Source: Clostridia bacterium
GTDB lineage: Bacteria > Bacillota > Clostridia > Saccharofermentanales > Saccharofermentanaceae
Reading direction: 5' to 3'
DNA: 64,000 nucleotides
Assembly: GCA_016287245.1 (NCBI GenBank)
Contig: JAEEWG010000010.1
Span: 1-64,000 of the forward strand
Both the position numbers and the translations under genes were made by a program. Positions 42,870-51,790 of the stretch are shown here, piece after piece. Within the stretch, counting starts at the first letter, position 1. Each line of letters begins with the position of its first letter. The notes under the pieces were generated by a model that made no database searches, was not told where the DNA came from, and saw nothing but the letters and a program-made list of their open reading frames with translations.

Positions 42870-42917
42870 ACCGGCGGTTCCGCTCCAGAAGGGAGTTTGG
42901 GCCGCCGGTTTTCCTTT
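42870..42917 (+). terminator. Terminator after the small lipoprotein
   Basis: CCGGCGG (42871-42877) pairs with CCGCCGG (42902-42908), with a partly paired interior (CTCC/GGAG) and TTTTCC behind. Confidence 0.82.
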
Positions 42918-42942
42918 GCCATGATTGTTCACAAAACGTTTT

Positions 42943-42971
42943 TTGTATTTATAGCCTGCCGGTGTTAAAAT
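42943..42971 (+). promoter_or_regulatory. Promoter of the glycine-rich repeat protein gene
   Basis: TTGTAT (42943-42948), a 17-base spacer and TAAAAT (42966-42971). Confidence 0.55.
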
Positions 42972-43046
42972 ATAGTTTGGAATATAGTATGTATCAGTAT
43001 GATCACGCGAACAGCGTTTTCATTTTATAGTAAAGGACAGAATGGT

Positions 43047-45869
43047 ATGAAGAAGAAAAGAATACGTATTATTTCAGTATTGATCAGTGTGATGCTCGTT
43101 GTGGGGAATGCGGGCGCAATGGTTATGGCAGATGATGATCCGCAGCAGCCTGTGACATATATTTACAGGGATAGTGAGGATTATAATACCAAGCAAAGGG
43201 AATGCACAGCTTATACATCGTTAAGTGAAACGATGCCGACTACCTGGACGGATGGCTTCTATTTCCTAGATGACAACGTAGAATATGACGAACCCATAGT
43301 GATCCAAGCTTCTGATAATGATGCTACTGTGTGTTTGATACTTGGCGATGGATTTACCTTGAAAGCGACGGAAGGCATTATCGTTAAGACAGGAAAACTC
43401 GCTGTTTATACGCAATCTGATGACAGTGGAAAGATCATTGCCAGTTCATCCGATAATGCAGGAATTGGATTTGATTCGCGAAACGCTGACTTTTATTTTG
43501 CTGGTGGCGTGCTTATAGCACAAGGTGCAGCAGATTGTGCGGGGATTGGTGGTAAAGCAGACGGCCCGGTGGGAGATATTATGTTTTATGGTGGTACTGT
43601 CACTTCCAAAGGCGGCGCAAATGGTGCGGGCATTGGAGCTGGAAAAGGGAACCGATCTTATTATGAATATATTAATGTGTATCGTGGCGAGGTAACTGCG
43701 ATCGGCGGCCAGGATGGCGCAGGTATCGGTGGTGGTAAAGAAAGTTCGGCAGGCAATATGCTTTTTCAAGGCGGTGTGATCAACGCCACAGGAAAAGGTC
43801 TTGCTCCTGGAGTTGGTGGATATTATCAGTTCGTCATGATGCAGTTTGGCGGAGAATGCGAAGTATTTGCGCAGGGTGGTGATCAAGGTGGTGCCGCTTA
43901 TGGATTTGCTGCTGGAGATTATACTGCAAGTGTCTTAGCTTCAGTTAACATTTACAATAGTAAAGTGACAGGTTTCGCTGGTCCGGGTGCGGCATGTTTC
44001 GGTGCCGGATATGGTGTTACCTTAGATGAAACATCCGGTTTTGTTATGATTTCTGCGAATGAAATGGAAGTGCTTGATATTACTGCAATAGCAGGCGAGT
44101 CGGAAATCGATGGTCAAGTCCTTGCGGGACAGGCATTCGGAAATGGCGCAGGTGTTGAAACAGGCTATCCTTCTGTAAACTCGATTTCGAACCCTGTTGC
44201 TGTTAAAGTCGGACTGGAAGGCACTTTGGTTTTAGAAGATGACCGTATGGAGGCCTGCAAAGAAAAGATCGTTAAGATTCAGCTTTGTGATCATCCGGAC
44301 TGCACTACTTACACGGATCGTGGCGCTTATCATATGAAGGAAAGGTACTGTCCTTATTGTAAAGGTACTGATTTGTCAGCAGGACAGGCCCATTCCTTTG
44401 ATCCGCAAACGCATATATGCATCTGTGGACGACAAGGATACAAGGTTACGGTGATTGGACTTGAAACTTCTGAATGGAGTATGTCCTCAGATGAAGGAAT
44501 TCACATAGATTATAGTGCTGGGGATGCGCCGGGAAATTTATACTATTTCCTTGACTCAATCGACCGTGAGATTGTTGTGAAGAGTGCGACCTATGTCGAT
44601 CCGGAAGATGGTCAGACAAAAGATTTTACGCAGTGGGTTTTGGTAACGGACGAATACGATCCTAGTAATCGATATATTAATATGTGGATGCCGGCCTCTG
44701 ATGTTACTTTTGAAATCGCAGTCATGATGAATCTTTCCTTTGACTGCAATGGCGGTACTGGTGGAATGGATGAACCGGATCCGATCGAGCGTGGCACAGA
44801 ATACACTCTCCCGGATTGTGGGTTTACAGCTCCTTCCGGCATGATCTTCGCCGGATGGAAGATCGGGGATTCCGATGAGATCCTGCCTGCAGGCGAGAAG
44901 ATCACGGTCGATACGGATCTGACGCTGGTTGCTCAGTGGGTGGAAGCGAATCAGGCGACGATCAAGTCCGGTAATGTTGACTTTGACGGCTGCATCCGTC
45001 TGATGTTCAGAATGAACTTCTCTCCGGATCTTCTTTCTGATTCCGGTCTCTGTGTGGAAGTGGAAAAACACGGGGATACGACGTATGTCTACCTGGATGA
45101 TACGAGCCTTGTTTCCCAGAAGAATGGTGATTACTATATCTCCCTTCCGGTACCGATCCCTGAGTTTGCGGATGACGTGACGATCAGGGTCGTGGATGGA
45201 ACAGGAACTACGGTGAAACTCGTTACCTCTTCCGGAGAACGTCTGGAAAATGACAGCTTTACATATTCCGTCATGACATATGCCGAGAATAAGCAGAACT
45301 CTGAAGATCAGAATATGGCTACTCTGGCAAAGGCACTGTACTGGTACGGTGTCGCTTCCCAGAACTATTTCGGCTATGACAGCGGAAAGACATTTGTTTT
45401 TGATGAAAGCCTTTTCCCTGCCTCGATTCCGACTCGACTCGAGGAGTTTAAGTATGTGAAAGACGGGGAGTGTCCGGATGGTATTGAAAAGACAACGATC
45501 AAGGCCTATTTCGAGTCCGACAACACTCTGAGCATCACGTTCTATACGGATGGAAGCGTTCCTGTTTCCGACTATGAGATTATTGTGACAGATCATGATG
45601 ATCCGAGTAATGATGTCAATGCCAATCTTCTTTATGGCAGCAGGAAAGTTTCTGTCGAGGTAGAGAATATCCCGGCTCCGATGCTCGGTAAGGCATACGA
45701 CTTTACGATTTCATATGGTGACAAGACATATACGATCACGGCCAGCCCGATGACTTATGCGCTGACATCAACTAAGAGTTCCAATGTGGACAGACAGCAT
45801 CTGGGAATTGCTTTCTTCTGCTATTATGCGGCTGCCTATGACTACTTCCATGGCAATGGGCAGATCTGA
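43047..45869 (+). CDS. Secreted glycine-rich repeat protein with InlB-type repeat (paralogue 1)
   Basis: 940 residues: signal peptide (~1-28), then a region (~30-410) with repeats of the AGIGGG / GGxVTAxGG kind that suggest a beta-helix. A cysteine-rich segment with paired CxxC/CxC follows (~430-465, CPYCKGTD, CICG), then an InlB/Listeria-Bacteroides-type repeat (~565-635, ending LVAQW) and a C-terminal domain (~640-940) shared with the protein at 54421 (VPIPEFADDV; FESDNTLSITFY). ATG 43047 starts the signal peptide with AAAGGA upstream. The first ~1.7 kb has more A/T-rich codons than the rest. Function unknown; probably a surface protein or adhesin. Confidence 0.75.
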   Translation: MKKKRIRIISVLISVMLVVGNAGAMVMADDDPQQPVTYIYRDSEDYNTKQRECTAYTSLSETMPTTWTDGFYFLDDNVEYDEPIVIQASDNDATVCLILGDGFTLKATEGIIVKTGKLAVYTQSDDSGKIIASSSDNAGIGFDSRNADFYFAGGVLIAQGAADCAGIGGKADGPVGDIMFYGGTVTSKGGANGAGIGAGKGNRSYYEYINVYRGEVTAIGGQDGAGIGGGKESSAGNMLFQGGVINATGKGLAPGVGGYYQFVMMQFGGECEVFAQGGDQGGAAYGFAAGDYTASVLASVNIYNSKVTGFAGPGAACFGAGYGVTLDETSGFVMISANEMEVLDITAIAGESEIDGQVLAGQAFGNGAGVETGYPSVNSISNPVAVKVGLEGTLVLEDDRMEACKEKIVKIQLCDHPDCTTYTDRGAYHMKERYCPYCKGTDLSAGQAHSFDPQTHICICGRQGYKVTVIGLETSEWSMSSDEGIHIDYSAGDAPGNLYYFLDSIDREIVVKSATYVDPEDGQTKDFTQWVLVTDEYDPSNRYINMWMPASDVTFEIAVMMNLSFDCNGGTGGMDEPDPIERGTEYTLPDCGFTAPSGMIFAGWKIGDSDEILPAGEKITVDTDLTLVAQWVEANQATIKSGNVDFDGCIRLMFRMNFSPDLLSDSGLCVEVEKHGDTTYVYLDDTSLVSQKNGDYYISLPVPIPEFADDVTIRVVDGTGTTVKLVTSSGERLENDSFTYSVMTYAENKQNSEDQNMATLAKALYWYGVASQNYFGYDSGKTFVFDESLFPASIPTRLEEFKYVKDGECPDGIEKTTIKAYFESDNTLSITFYTDGSVPVSDYEIIVTDHDDPSNDVNANLLYGSRKVSVEVENIPAPMLGKAYDFTISYGDKTYTITASPMTYALTSTKSSNVDRQHLGIAFFCYYAAAYDYFHGNGQI

Positions 45870-45916
45870 GGCAAGAAAGCATCTTATGATTTGGAAATGA
45901 GTGAAGGAGACCAGAT

Positions 45917-46039
45917 ATGAACGAATTATATGAACCAATAAAGATCGAGATCATCGCATTTGAGACCGAAGATGTGATCGTGACGAGCGATCTTTCCAGT
46001 CATGGCTATGGCGGCGAAGAGGATGAATTAAACGATTAA
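45917..46039 (+). CDS. Short acidic peptide (member 1 of a local family)
   Basis: 40 residues, preceded by AAGGAGA at six bases. The core PIKIEIIAFETEDVIVTSD closely resembles the 35-residue product of 54263, and both end in a GEED motif (here GYGGEEDELND). It has no signal peptide, cysteine or membrane segment. It follows the glycine-rich repeat protein by 47 bases and precedes an acidic lipoprotein by 40, so the three are probably one operon. A ribosomal peptide precursor, an export-related signal or a small regulator are possible; nothing decides between them. Confidence 0.68.
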   Translation: MNELYEPIKIEIIAFETEDVIVTSDLSSHGYGGEEDELND

Positions 46040-46079
46040 CGGATCGGCTGATTCTTTCCTTTGTGATTTGGAGCGATAC

Positions 46080-46613
46080 ATGAAACGTCAAACATTGTGT
46101 GTGGCTGTACTTTCCCTGGCGATCATGCTGAGCGGATGTGACGGCTGTTCGAAAAAAGAAACCGAGGATCCTTCCGTTACGGAAGGATCTTCTTCGTCCG
46201 TCACTTCTTCGATAGAAGAAACTTCGTCGGAGGTCGAATCGTCTTCCGAAGAAGAGAAACCGACTGCTTCGAAAAAGGAGTCGACCACTAAAAAAGATGA
46301 GTCTTCCGATACTTCGGAGACGACAGGAAAAGAGAGTTCATCGGAAAAAGAGACCGGGCGCGATCCGGAAACTACGGTGACTTCGGAAAGCACAGAGCAG
46401 ACGGAAACGACGGCGGAAACTAAAGATACAACGAAGGATTCTTCGGCACCGGAAGAAACGACGAAGGAAACTTCGGAAGTGACGAATACCCCGACGCCGG
46501 AACCGACGAAAGAGACTTCTTCCGAAACATCAGAGACCTCATCTTCGACACCTACACCGACGGTTACGCCTTCCGAGCATCACTACGAGGGAGAAGAAGA
46601 TATTATTGGCTGA
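46080..46613 (+). CDS. Lipoprotein made of a Ser/Thr/Glu-rich stalk
   Basis: 177 residues. The signal peptide ends in LSGC (Cys20), after which almost the whole protein is low-complexity Ser, Thr, Glu, Lys and Pro (SSEEEKPTASKK, TTAETKDTTKD) with no folded domain. The end reads HHYEGEEDIIG, sharing the GEED motif with the short peptide 40 bases upstream. ATG 46080 has GGAG six bases before it. Probably an extended surface spacer. Its 3' end overlaps the convergent VOC gene by 11 bases. Confidence 0.72.
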   Translation: MKRQTLCVAVLSLAIMLSGCDGCSKKETEDPSVTEGSSSSVTSSIEETSSEVESSSEEEKPTASKKESTTKKDESSDTSETTGKESSSEKETGRDPETTVTSESTEQTETTAETKDTTKDSSAPEETTKETSEVTNTPTPEPTKETSSETSETSSSTPTPTVTPSEHHYEGEEDIIG

Positions 46614-47442
46614 TGTCCCTTTGGGAGACGCAGATATGTCTTTTGTCGATATCTTCAAAGATGAATTCGCGGTTCATATGAGAAATCGCGTCTGATTCTT
46701 CCAGCGTCTTTATAAGTTTTACTCCGCTGCTTTGAAGTTCCATCTGAAGCATCATGGGCTCGGAAACGTAGATATATAGATCGTACGGGGCGCCGGTGGA
46801 AACCGGTGAGCCCTTTACCAGATTGATCTCGATGTTATCCCGGGAGATACGGATATGCGGCATGGATTCGTCGTCGAGATGGGCGGCGTGGAATCCCAGA
46901 TGGTCTTCGTAAAAGGCGGAAGTGAGGTAAGGATCCTCGCAGACGAAAACAGGCGCAAGGCTGTTCATCAGATGCAGATTGGAAGATCCGTCGGAATCCT
47001 CCGGTCCATTGGGCTCGATCTTCTCCGGATCGATTTTCCCTTCCGGAAGATCTTTGTTATAGGCAAATCCGAGAAGCGGCGTACAGAAAGATTCTTCGAT
47101 CTTTCCGAGTTCTCCGTGCATCCGGATACGGCTCGTCAGTTCTTCCGGTGTCGGATTTTTCGGGATGTTTTCCATTGCCTCGATAAGCTCCGTATATTTC
47201 ACCAGATTCAGAAAACGCATATAAAGCGGGAGGATCTCATCGCATGCTTTCGGGAGGTCTCTTTTTCCGTGCAGGAACTGCATTCCGTACTCCACGGCTT
47301 CCACAGGAAGTGCGGCGAACAGACGGTTTTGAAAACTCAACTCCTCCATGGCATTGTCGGCCACATTTCCGGAAGAGAGGACGCGGGAGATCTCATCAAA
47401 GACCAGATTGATGTCGTGCTGGGGGTATGTTTTGGAAAGCAT
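46603..47442 (-). CDS. VOC-domain (glyoxalase-like) protein
   Basis: 279 residues. The C-terminal half (~160-275) looks like a vicinal-oxygen-chelate unit (APVFVCEDPYLTSAFYEDHLGF at the start, then HIRISRDNIEINLVKG and FIFEDIDKRHICVS), close to antibiotic-resistance or dioxygenase-like members. The N-terminal ~150 residues are helical and unrecognised. AAAGGAG precedes the start on the minus strand. It lies 19 bases after the metallopeptidase gene and is probably co-transcribed with it. Substrate unknown. Confidence 0.72.
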   Translation of the reverse strand: MLSKTYPQHDINLVFDEISRVLSSGNVADNAMEELSFQNRLFAALPVEAVEYGMQFLHGKRDLPKACDEILPLYMRFLNLVKYTELIEAMENIPKNPTPEELTSRIRMHGELGKIEESFCTPLLGFAYNKDLPEGKIDPEKIEPNGPEDSDGSSNLHLMNSLAPVFVCEDPYLTSAFYEDHLGFHAAHLDDESMPHIRISRDNIEINLVKGSPVSTGAPYDLYIYVSEPMMLQMELQSSGVKLIKTLEESDAISHMNREFIFEDIDKRHICVSQRDISQ

Positions 47443-47461
47443 GAAAAACTCCTTTGGATGT

Positions 47462-48838
47462 TTACTTGATCTCGGGTCTTTTGATCTCGTTCAGAGGTGT
47501 CAGATACAGCTCGAAGCTGTTTACCGTTCCGGTCTCGAAATCGTAGTCGAAGAGCGCAGCTTCACTGGGCCCGTAGGGTTCCCCGCTGTCGTCTAAGAGA
47601 CGGATCTGTCCTGAAAGCCTGTACTTGCCATTGAGGAAGATTCCGGCGATCGGAACACCGTTGATCTGAAAATACTTGAATTGTTCGATCTGGTCGAATA
47701 TCGCGAAAGTCCAGTTCTTTGCTTCCTCATCTGAAAACATGAGAGAGGAGAGGAATTCTTCGTTTGCAGACGGGAAATGGCCGAAATCAAAGTCTTTACT
47801 GTTTATGCAGCGAAGGATATGACAGAAGATCTTATCGGTTTTATAATCACCTGGCATGTTCTTTTCGTAAAGACGGATCAGAACATCTTCCGGACGAAGT
47901 ACTTCTTCAGACGGAAGACGCTTATAGGTCATGCAGTCCATGGTGGTGTAGAAGGACCAGATCTCCTGGATCGAAAAACCGTTCTTCTGCAGAAGGTCGG
48001 CGAGGAACCAGGCGGAATCGTGACAGAAGAAAGCTTCATCGATGAGGTCGCTTCCGAAGATGTATTCCATTCCCGTCAGGAACTGTACCGCGCTCCTGTA
48101 AGACCAGGTGTAGTGCATGAAGTATTTCGCGGTATAAAGCTCCGCGCCTGCTTCCATGAAGAAGGCCGCTTCGTCAGAGTGTTCAATGATGGAATTGTCC
48201 GATGCAGGGATATCGTGGATCGGATAGACGTTTTCCTTGGTAAAAGATGCTTTCTCGAGAGGACCGTCAATATGCGAATCCACAAAATGCATCAGTTCGT
48301 GCATGATCGTGCTTTCGATAGGAATATTCTCGGCTGTCAGATAGGTCCTGTTCATCATCACGACATTTGTGGAAGAGGAATATTCTCCGGAATGCTTTTC
48401 GCTTATGACACCGAGCGTGATGCGAAGGCTGTTCACTTTCGCGAGAAAGTAAGATTCGTTTTCGGGCTTTAAGTGATCGGCAATGACCGGGAAAAGGTTA
48501 TACATATATGGTACATAATCTCCGAGACGGCCATTGGTGTCGATCGCATTGGAGTAGCGGCGGAAAAGATCATATTTGCCGCGGAGGGATTCCTCCGGGA
48601 TCCCGTATTTTCCAGCGGTCTCGAGTGCTTCTGCTTTGGCTTCTACATCCGGGTCCGGGGTCGGCGTCGGAGAAGGCGTCGGCGTGGAAGTGGCACGCGT
48701 CGTCGCAGGCGGAAGTGTCGGAATCTCCTGCTTTTCGGTCTCCGTGATCTTCGCAATTAAACTGCAGCCGGAAAAGCTTGAACTTAGCAGGATCGAAACT
48801 GAAAGAAGAAGGCTGATGAGTCGATTGTTCCGATGCAT
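47462..48838 (-). CDS. Lipoprotein with HExxH motif, putative zinc metallopeptidase
   Basis: 458 residues. The signal peptide ends in FSGC (Cys25), followed by a Thr/Pro linker (~40-62). The motif IMHELMHFVD gives His180-Glu181-x-x-His184, the zinc site of gluzincin-type peptidases, and EAGAELY (Glu229 or Glu233) is placed to supply the third ligand. The rest is unrecognised. The domain would face outside the cell. It could digest host or diet protein, process surface proteins encoded nearby, or cut wall peptides. GGGAGAG lies upstream of the start. Confidence 0.75.
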   Translation of the reverse strand: MHRNNRLISLLLSVSILLSSSFSGCSLIAKITETEKQEIPTLPPATTRATSTPTPSPTPTPDPDVEAKAEALETAGKYGIPEESLRGKYDLFRRYSNAIDTNGRLGDYVPYMYNLFPVIADHLKPENESYFLAKVNSLRITLGVISEKHSGEYSSSTNVVMMNRTYLTAENIPIESTIMHELMHFVDSHIDGPLEKASFTKENVYPIHDIPASDNSIIEHSDEAAFFMEAGAELYTAKYFMHYTWSYRSAVQFLTGMEYIFGSDLIDEAFFCHDSAWFLADLLQKNGFSIQEIWSFYTTMDCMTYKRLPSEEVLRPEDVLIRLYEKNMPGDYKTDKIFCHILRCINSKDFDFGHFPSANEEFLSSLMFSDEEAKNWTFAIFDQIEQFKYFQINGVPIAGIFLNGKYRLSGQIRLLDDSGEPYGPSEAALFDYDFETGTVNSFELYLTPLNEIKRPEIK

Positions 48839-48926
48839 AAAATCTCTCTCCCAAGAAACATACTATATTCAGATTATAGTCTATTCATGCGTGTTTAGGA
48901 AATATCAGAAATGTTAGAGAAATATG

Positions 48927-48955
48927 TTGACAAAATCCTTATTAGGATGTAATAT
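48927..48955 (+). promoter_or_regulatory. Promoter of the PerR-rubrerythrin operon with internal palindrome
   Basis: TTGACA (48927-48932), a 17-base spacer and TAATAT (48950-48955), close to consensus. The spacer contains the perfect inverted repeat ATCCT-tatt-AGGAT (48935-48948). It does not match the classical PerR box well, but the position is that of an operator. Confidence 0.75.
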
Positions 48956-49045
48956 CAATAATGTAAAAGCACTTGGACAGAAAATGTAGTTCCCAAAGTG
49001 GTTTTCTTAAGATCTTCATGGCAGTATCAGCAAAGGAGTTAGTAG

Positions 49046-49444
49046 ATGCAGGAGAGGAATACGCTTCAGAAAAGGATCGTACATGAGACCTTGATCTCGA
49101 TGTGTAATCACCCGACCGCGGATGAGGTAGTGGCGGAAGTGCAGAGCAGTTATCCGTCGATCTCCCGTGCCACGGTGTACCGCATCCTAAACAAACTCGC
49201 CGATTCCGGTGAGGCTCTCCGAATCCGCATCAACAACGGAGCCGACCATTTCGATCACCAGACGTTCCCGCATTATCACGTGCATTGCAGCGTGTGCGGA
49301 AAAGTCGCGGATGTCGCGATGCCGGTGGAAGAACTTGCCGGTATGCTCTCGGATACTTCCGGATATAAGATCCTGGGATACTCGCTTCAGTTCGACGGAC
49401 TTTGCCCGGAGTGCATGAAAGTGGAGGAAGAGCAGGGCGCGTAA
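49046..49444 (+). CDS. perR: Fur family regulator, PerR-like
   Basis: 132 residues with an N-terminal winged helix (PTADEVVAEVQ, SRATVYRILNKLADSG) and a metal-binding C-terminus. CSVCGK and CPEC form the structural zinc site. The regulatory ligands resemble PerR (Asp in HFDHQ, His-Tyr-His, Asp in VADV) rather than the Glu of Fur, suggesting peroxide sensing by Fe(II). The neighbouring rubrerythrin gene, 48 bases downstream, agrees. AAAGGAG precedes the start. Probably autoregulated. Confidence 0.87.
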   Translation: MQERNTLQKRIVHETLISMCNHPTADEVVAEVQSSYPSISRATVYRILNKLADSGEALRIRINNGADHFDHQTFPHYHVHCSVCGKVADVAMPVEELAGMLSDTSGYKILGYSLQFDGLCPECMKVEEEQGA

Positions 49445-49492
49445 GGGTGCCGGTTCTTTTTAAAAATCTATCTAAGACAAGGAGTTGCAATT

Positions 49493-50080
49493 ATGACTAA
49501 GTTTGTATGTTCAGTATGTGGTTATGTGTATGAAGGACCTGACGCACCGGATGAGTGCCCGGTCTGCAAAGCCAAGAAAGCGGCTTTTAAGAAAATGGAA
49601 GAGGACATGGGTCTCGCGGCTGAGCATAAGTTCGGTGTATATGCAGAGACCGTGAAGAATAATCCTGATATTTCCGAGGAGGATAAGAAGTACATCTTCG
49701 ACCAGCTGAAAGCAAACTTCACCGGTGAGTGCTCCGAGGTCGGCATGTACCTCTGCATGGCTCGTATCGCTTACCGCGAGGGCTATCCGGAGATCGGACT
49801 TTACTGGGAGAAGGCTGCATTTGAAGAGGCAGAGCATGCAGCGAAGTTTGCTGAGCTTTTAGGATCTGACCTGGAAGCAAACATGAAGGCATCCACCAAG
49901 GAGAACCTCAAGTGGCGTGTAGACTGTGAGTTCGGTGCGACAGCCGGTAAGACGGAGCTGGCGACCTGCGCGAAGAAGAATAACCTCGACGCGATCCACG
50001 ACACCGTGCATGAGATGGCCCGTGATGAAGCCCGTCATGGTAAAGCCCTGAAGGGCCTTCTGGACAGATACTTCAAGTAA
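49493..50080 (+). CDS. rbr: Reverse rubrerythrin
   Basis: 195 residues with the domain order of reverse rubrerythrins: an N-terminal rubredoxin unit ([10 protein letters not shown] and CPVCKAKK binding one Fe) followed by a ferritin-like four-helix domain with ExxH motifs ([18 protein letters not shown]) for the di-iron site. It reduces hydrogen peroxide, and possibly oxygen, with electrons from NADH via rubredoxin-type carriers. Co-transcribed with the PerR-like regulator. The binding site AAGGAG is good and a terminator follows. Confidence 0.93.
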   Translation: MTKFVCSVCGYVYEGPDAPDECPVCKAKKAAFKKMEEDMGLAAEHKFGVYAETVKNNPDISEEDKKYIFDQLKANFTGECSEVGMYLCMARIAYREGYPEIGLYWEKAAFEEAEHAAKFAELLGSDLEANMKASTKENLKWRVDCEFGATAGKTELATCAKKNNLDAIHDTVHEMARDEARHGKALKGLLDRYFK

Positions 50081-50108
50081 GTTTCTTAAGGCAAAAAGCC
50101 TGAAATTG

Positions 50109-50151
50109 CGTGTGGATTCTCAAAAATGGAGATTCCACACGTAATTTTTTT
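50109..50151 (+). terminator. Terminator after rubrerythrin
   Basis: A 13-bp stem CGTGTGGATTCTC / GAGATTCCACACG with one mismatch and a run of seven T (50145-50151). Confidence 0.9.
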
Positions 50152-50225
50152 CGGCGGCGTGCTGCCATCGCAGAAACGTCGCTGAAATGTCAAAAACTGC
50201 GACGAATTGGCGACGGCGAAGCTTT

Positions 50226-50254
50226 TTGATTCGAGGCTTCTGACATGCTATACT
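50226..50254 (+). promoter_or_regulatory. Promoter of the Cys-cluster surface protein gene
   Basis: TTGATT (50226-50231), a 17-base spacer and TATACT (50249-50254). Confidence 0.6.
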
Positions 50255-50348
50255 GAAAGAGTATTTCGGGGGCGTCTTAGACGATGAAAAAGAAGGGAAG
50301 ATTCCGCACCGAAGAGGAACTTCCCGGGCAGGATTGGAGGGTGGTCAT

Positions 50349-51722
50349 ATGAAGAGATTTCTAACAGGTTTAGTCGCAGGCATGATGCTTCTGCCGTCAA
50401 TGGCTATCGCGGTTTGGGCGGATGAAGCGAAGCTTCCTTTTACACTCCAGGCACCGAAGGACGTGTCGGTTTCCTGGCTGGAAGGAAATGATTCGCCGAC
50501 GACGATGGCATTTGCCGTAAGCCAGGATAATGAGATGGCGGCTTTCTATCAGCGGCTGGAACAGGCACGTCAGGACGAAAAGGCAGACGAGATATTCTCC
50601 CAGTATGACTTTGACGATATCTATACCCAGATACAGGTCGACTGGGCGATCGATGATGTAGAGGATCCGGTCAGCGGATGGCACTACGATCCGGCGTTCT
50701 GGGATGCAGATGAGACGCATGGTTTCGGTTATGATACGGATGGGAATTACCGCGTCAGTGACTGGGATATGGTTGACTGGGGACTTGGAAATGCGACAGA
50801 GACGGTTCAGGAATACTGGATCATGAGAGGCGTGCCCAATGATCAACGCTGGAACGGAAATCCGGATACGAAGACGCCGGGCGTGAAGGATCAGCTGAAG
50901 CCGGAACAGTATACTTATTCTGAAGAGGAAGAAGCCCTGTATATCGATTTCAATGAGCATACGGCATATTTTCGGGCACGCTGGGTGGTCGTGACATATG
51001 ATTCCGGGACAGGTGTCACGAAGTACTACTTTTCCGACTGGTCGGATATGTGTGCCTATGGTAAGGATGCGCAGAAAGAGGAAGCTATCACCGCTTCGGA
51101 TATTCCGGCTCCGAAGATCGTCGATCTCCGGATGACCGATGAGGATTTCAACGGACAGCCGGTCCTGGCGTTCACCCTCGAAGTACCGGATGAGGTCGCT
51201 ACGATCAGCACGAAAGTCAGTGCCGCCGGAGGTGCTTTCTGGATCGATACGGAAGCCCGCCTGAAGGGGGATGAAGAATGGATCCTGATGAGCAATACGG
51301 ACAGTGACGTAAAACCGGGAGAGATGAAGTGCGCCCTTGTCCATCTGGTGAAAGAAGATCAGACGATCCCGGACGGAGCAGAGGTGGAGATCCGCTGCCG
51401 CTACTTGTGCAGCCAGCCGGAACTGGACGATATTTCCTCCGAGTATTCGGAAGTGCTGACCTTCCAGACCAAGAAGATCGAGGACAAGAAAGATCCGACG
51501 CCGACACCGGAGCCGGATGACACTCCGACACCGACGAAGGCGCCGAAGAAGACCGAGGAGAAGAAGGAAGAGAAGAAATGCTGGCTTTGCGGATTCTGTC
51601 CGTGTCCGCTGGGACTGTGCATCTTTATCTGGATCGCGATCCTGATCGTGATCACGGTCGTAGTCATCGTGATCGTGAAGAAGACACGGGAAAAGAAGAA
51701 GGACACGCCGGATAAAGATTAA
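50349..51722 (+). CDS. Secreted, C-terminally membrane-anchored protein with Cys cluster
   Basis: 457 residues: signal peptide (~1-25, ending AVWA), an extracytoplasmic region rich in Asp, Trp and Tyr (~26-385), a Pro/Thr/Glu/Lys linker (TPTPEPDDTPTPTKAP, ~390-410), a cluster of five cysteines (CWLCGFCPCPLGLC), one membrane helix and a short Lys-rich cytoplasmic tail. GGAGG lies eight bases before ATG 50349. I recognise no family. The folded part could be two fibronectin-like beta domains. Transcribed from its own promoter. Confidence 0.72.
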   Translation: MKRFLTGLVAGMMLLPSMAIAVWADEAKLPFTLQAPKDVSVSWLEGNDSPTTMAFAVSQDNEMAAFYQRLEQARQDEKADEIFSQYDFDDIYTQIQVDWAIDDVEDPVSGWHYDPAFWDADETHGFGYDTDGNYRVSDWDMVDWGLGNATETVQEYWIMRGVPNDQRWNGNPDTKTPGVKDQLKPEQYTYSEEEEALYIDFNEHTAYFRARWVVVTYDSGTGVTKYYFSDWSDMCAYGKDAQKEEAITASDIPAPKIVDLRMTDEDFNGQPVLAFTLEVPDEVATISTKVSAAGGAFWIDTEARLKGDEEWILMSNTDSDVKPGEMKCALVHLVKEDQTIPDGAEVEIRCRYLCSQPELDDISSEYSEVLTFQTKKIEDKKDPTPTPEPDDTPTPTKAPKKTEEKKEEKKCWLCGFCPCPLGLCIFIWIAILIVITVVVIVIVKKTREKKKDTPDKD

Positions 51723-51790
51723 GAAGGAATGCGGGCGAAACGGAATCGCGAAATAATCAAATATGATATCAAAAGGATGAGGAAAATACT

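Noticed and set aside
46080..46613. Repeated ACG/TCG-rich triplets as a DNA repeat or CRISPR-like array
   Set aside because: It is low-complexity coding for a Ser/Thr/Glu stalk, without regular repeat units or spacers.
50284..50352. 22-codon frame ending in ATATGA over the start of the Cys-cluster surface protein gene
   Set aside because: No ribosome binding site in front and no similarity to the acidic peptides; probably chance.
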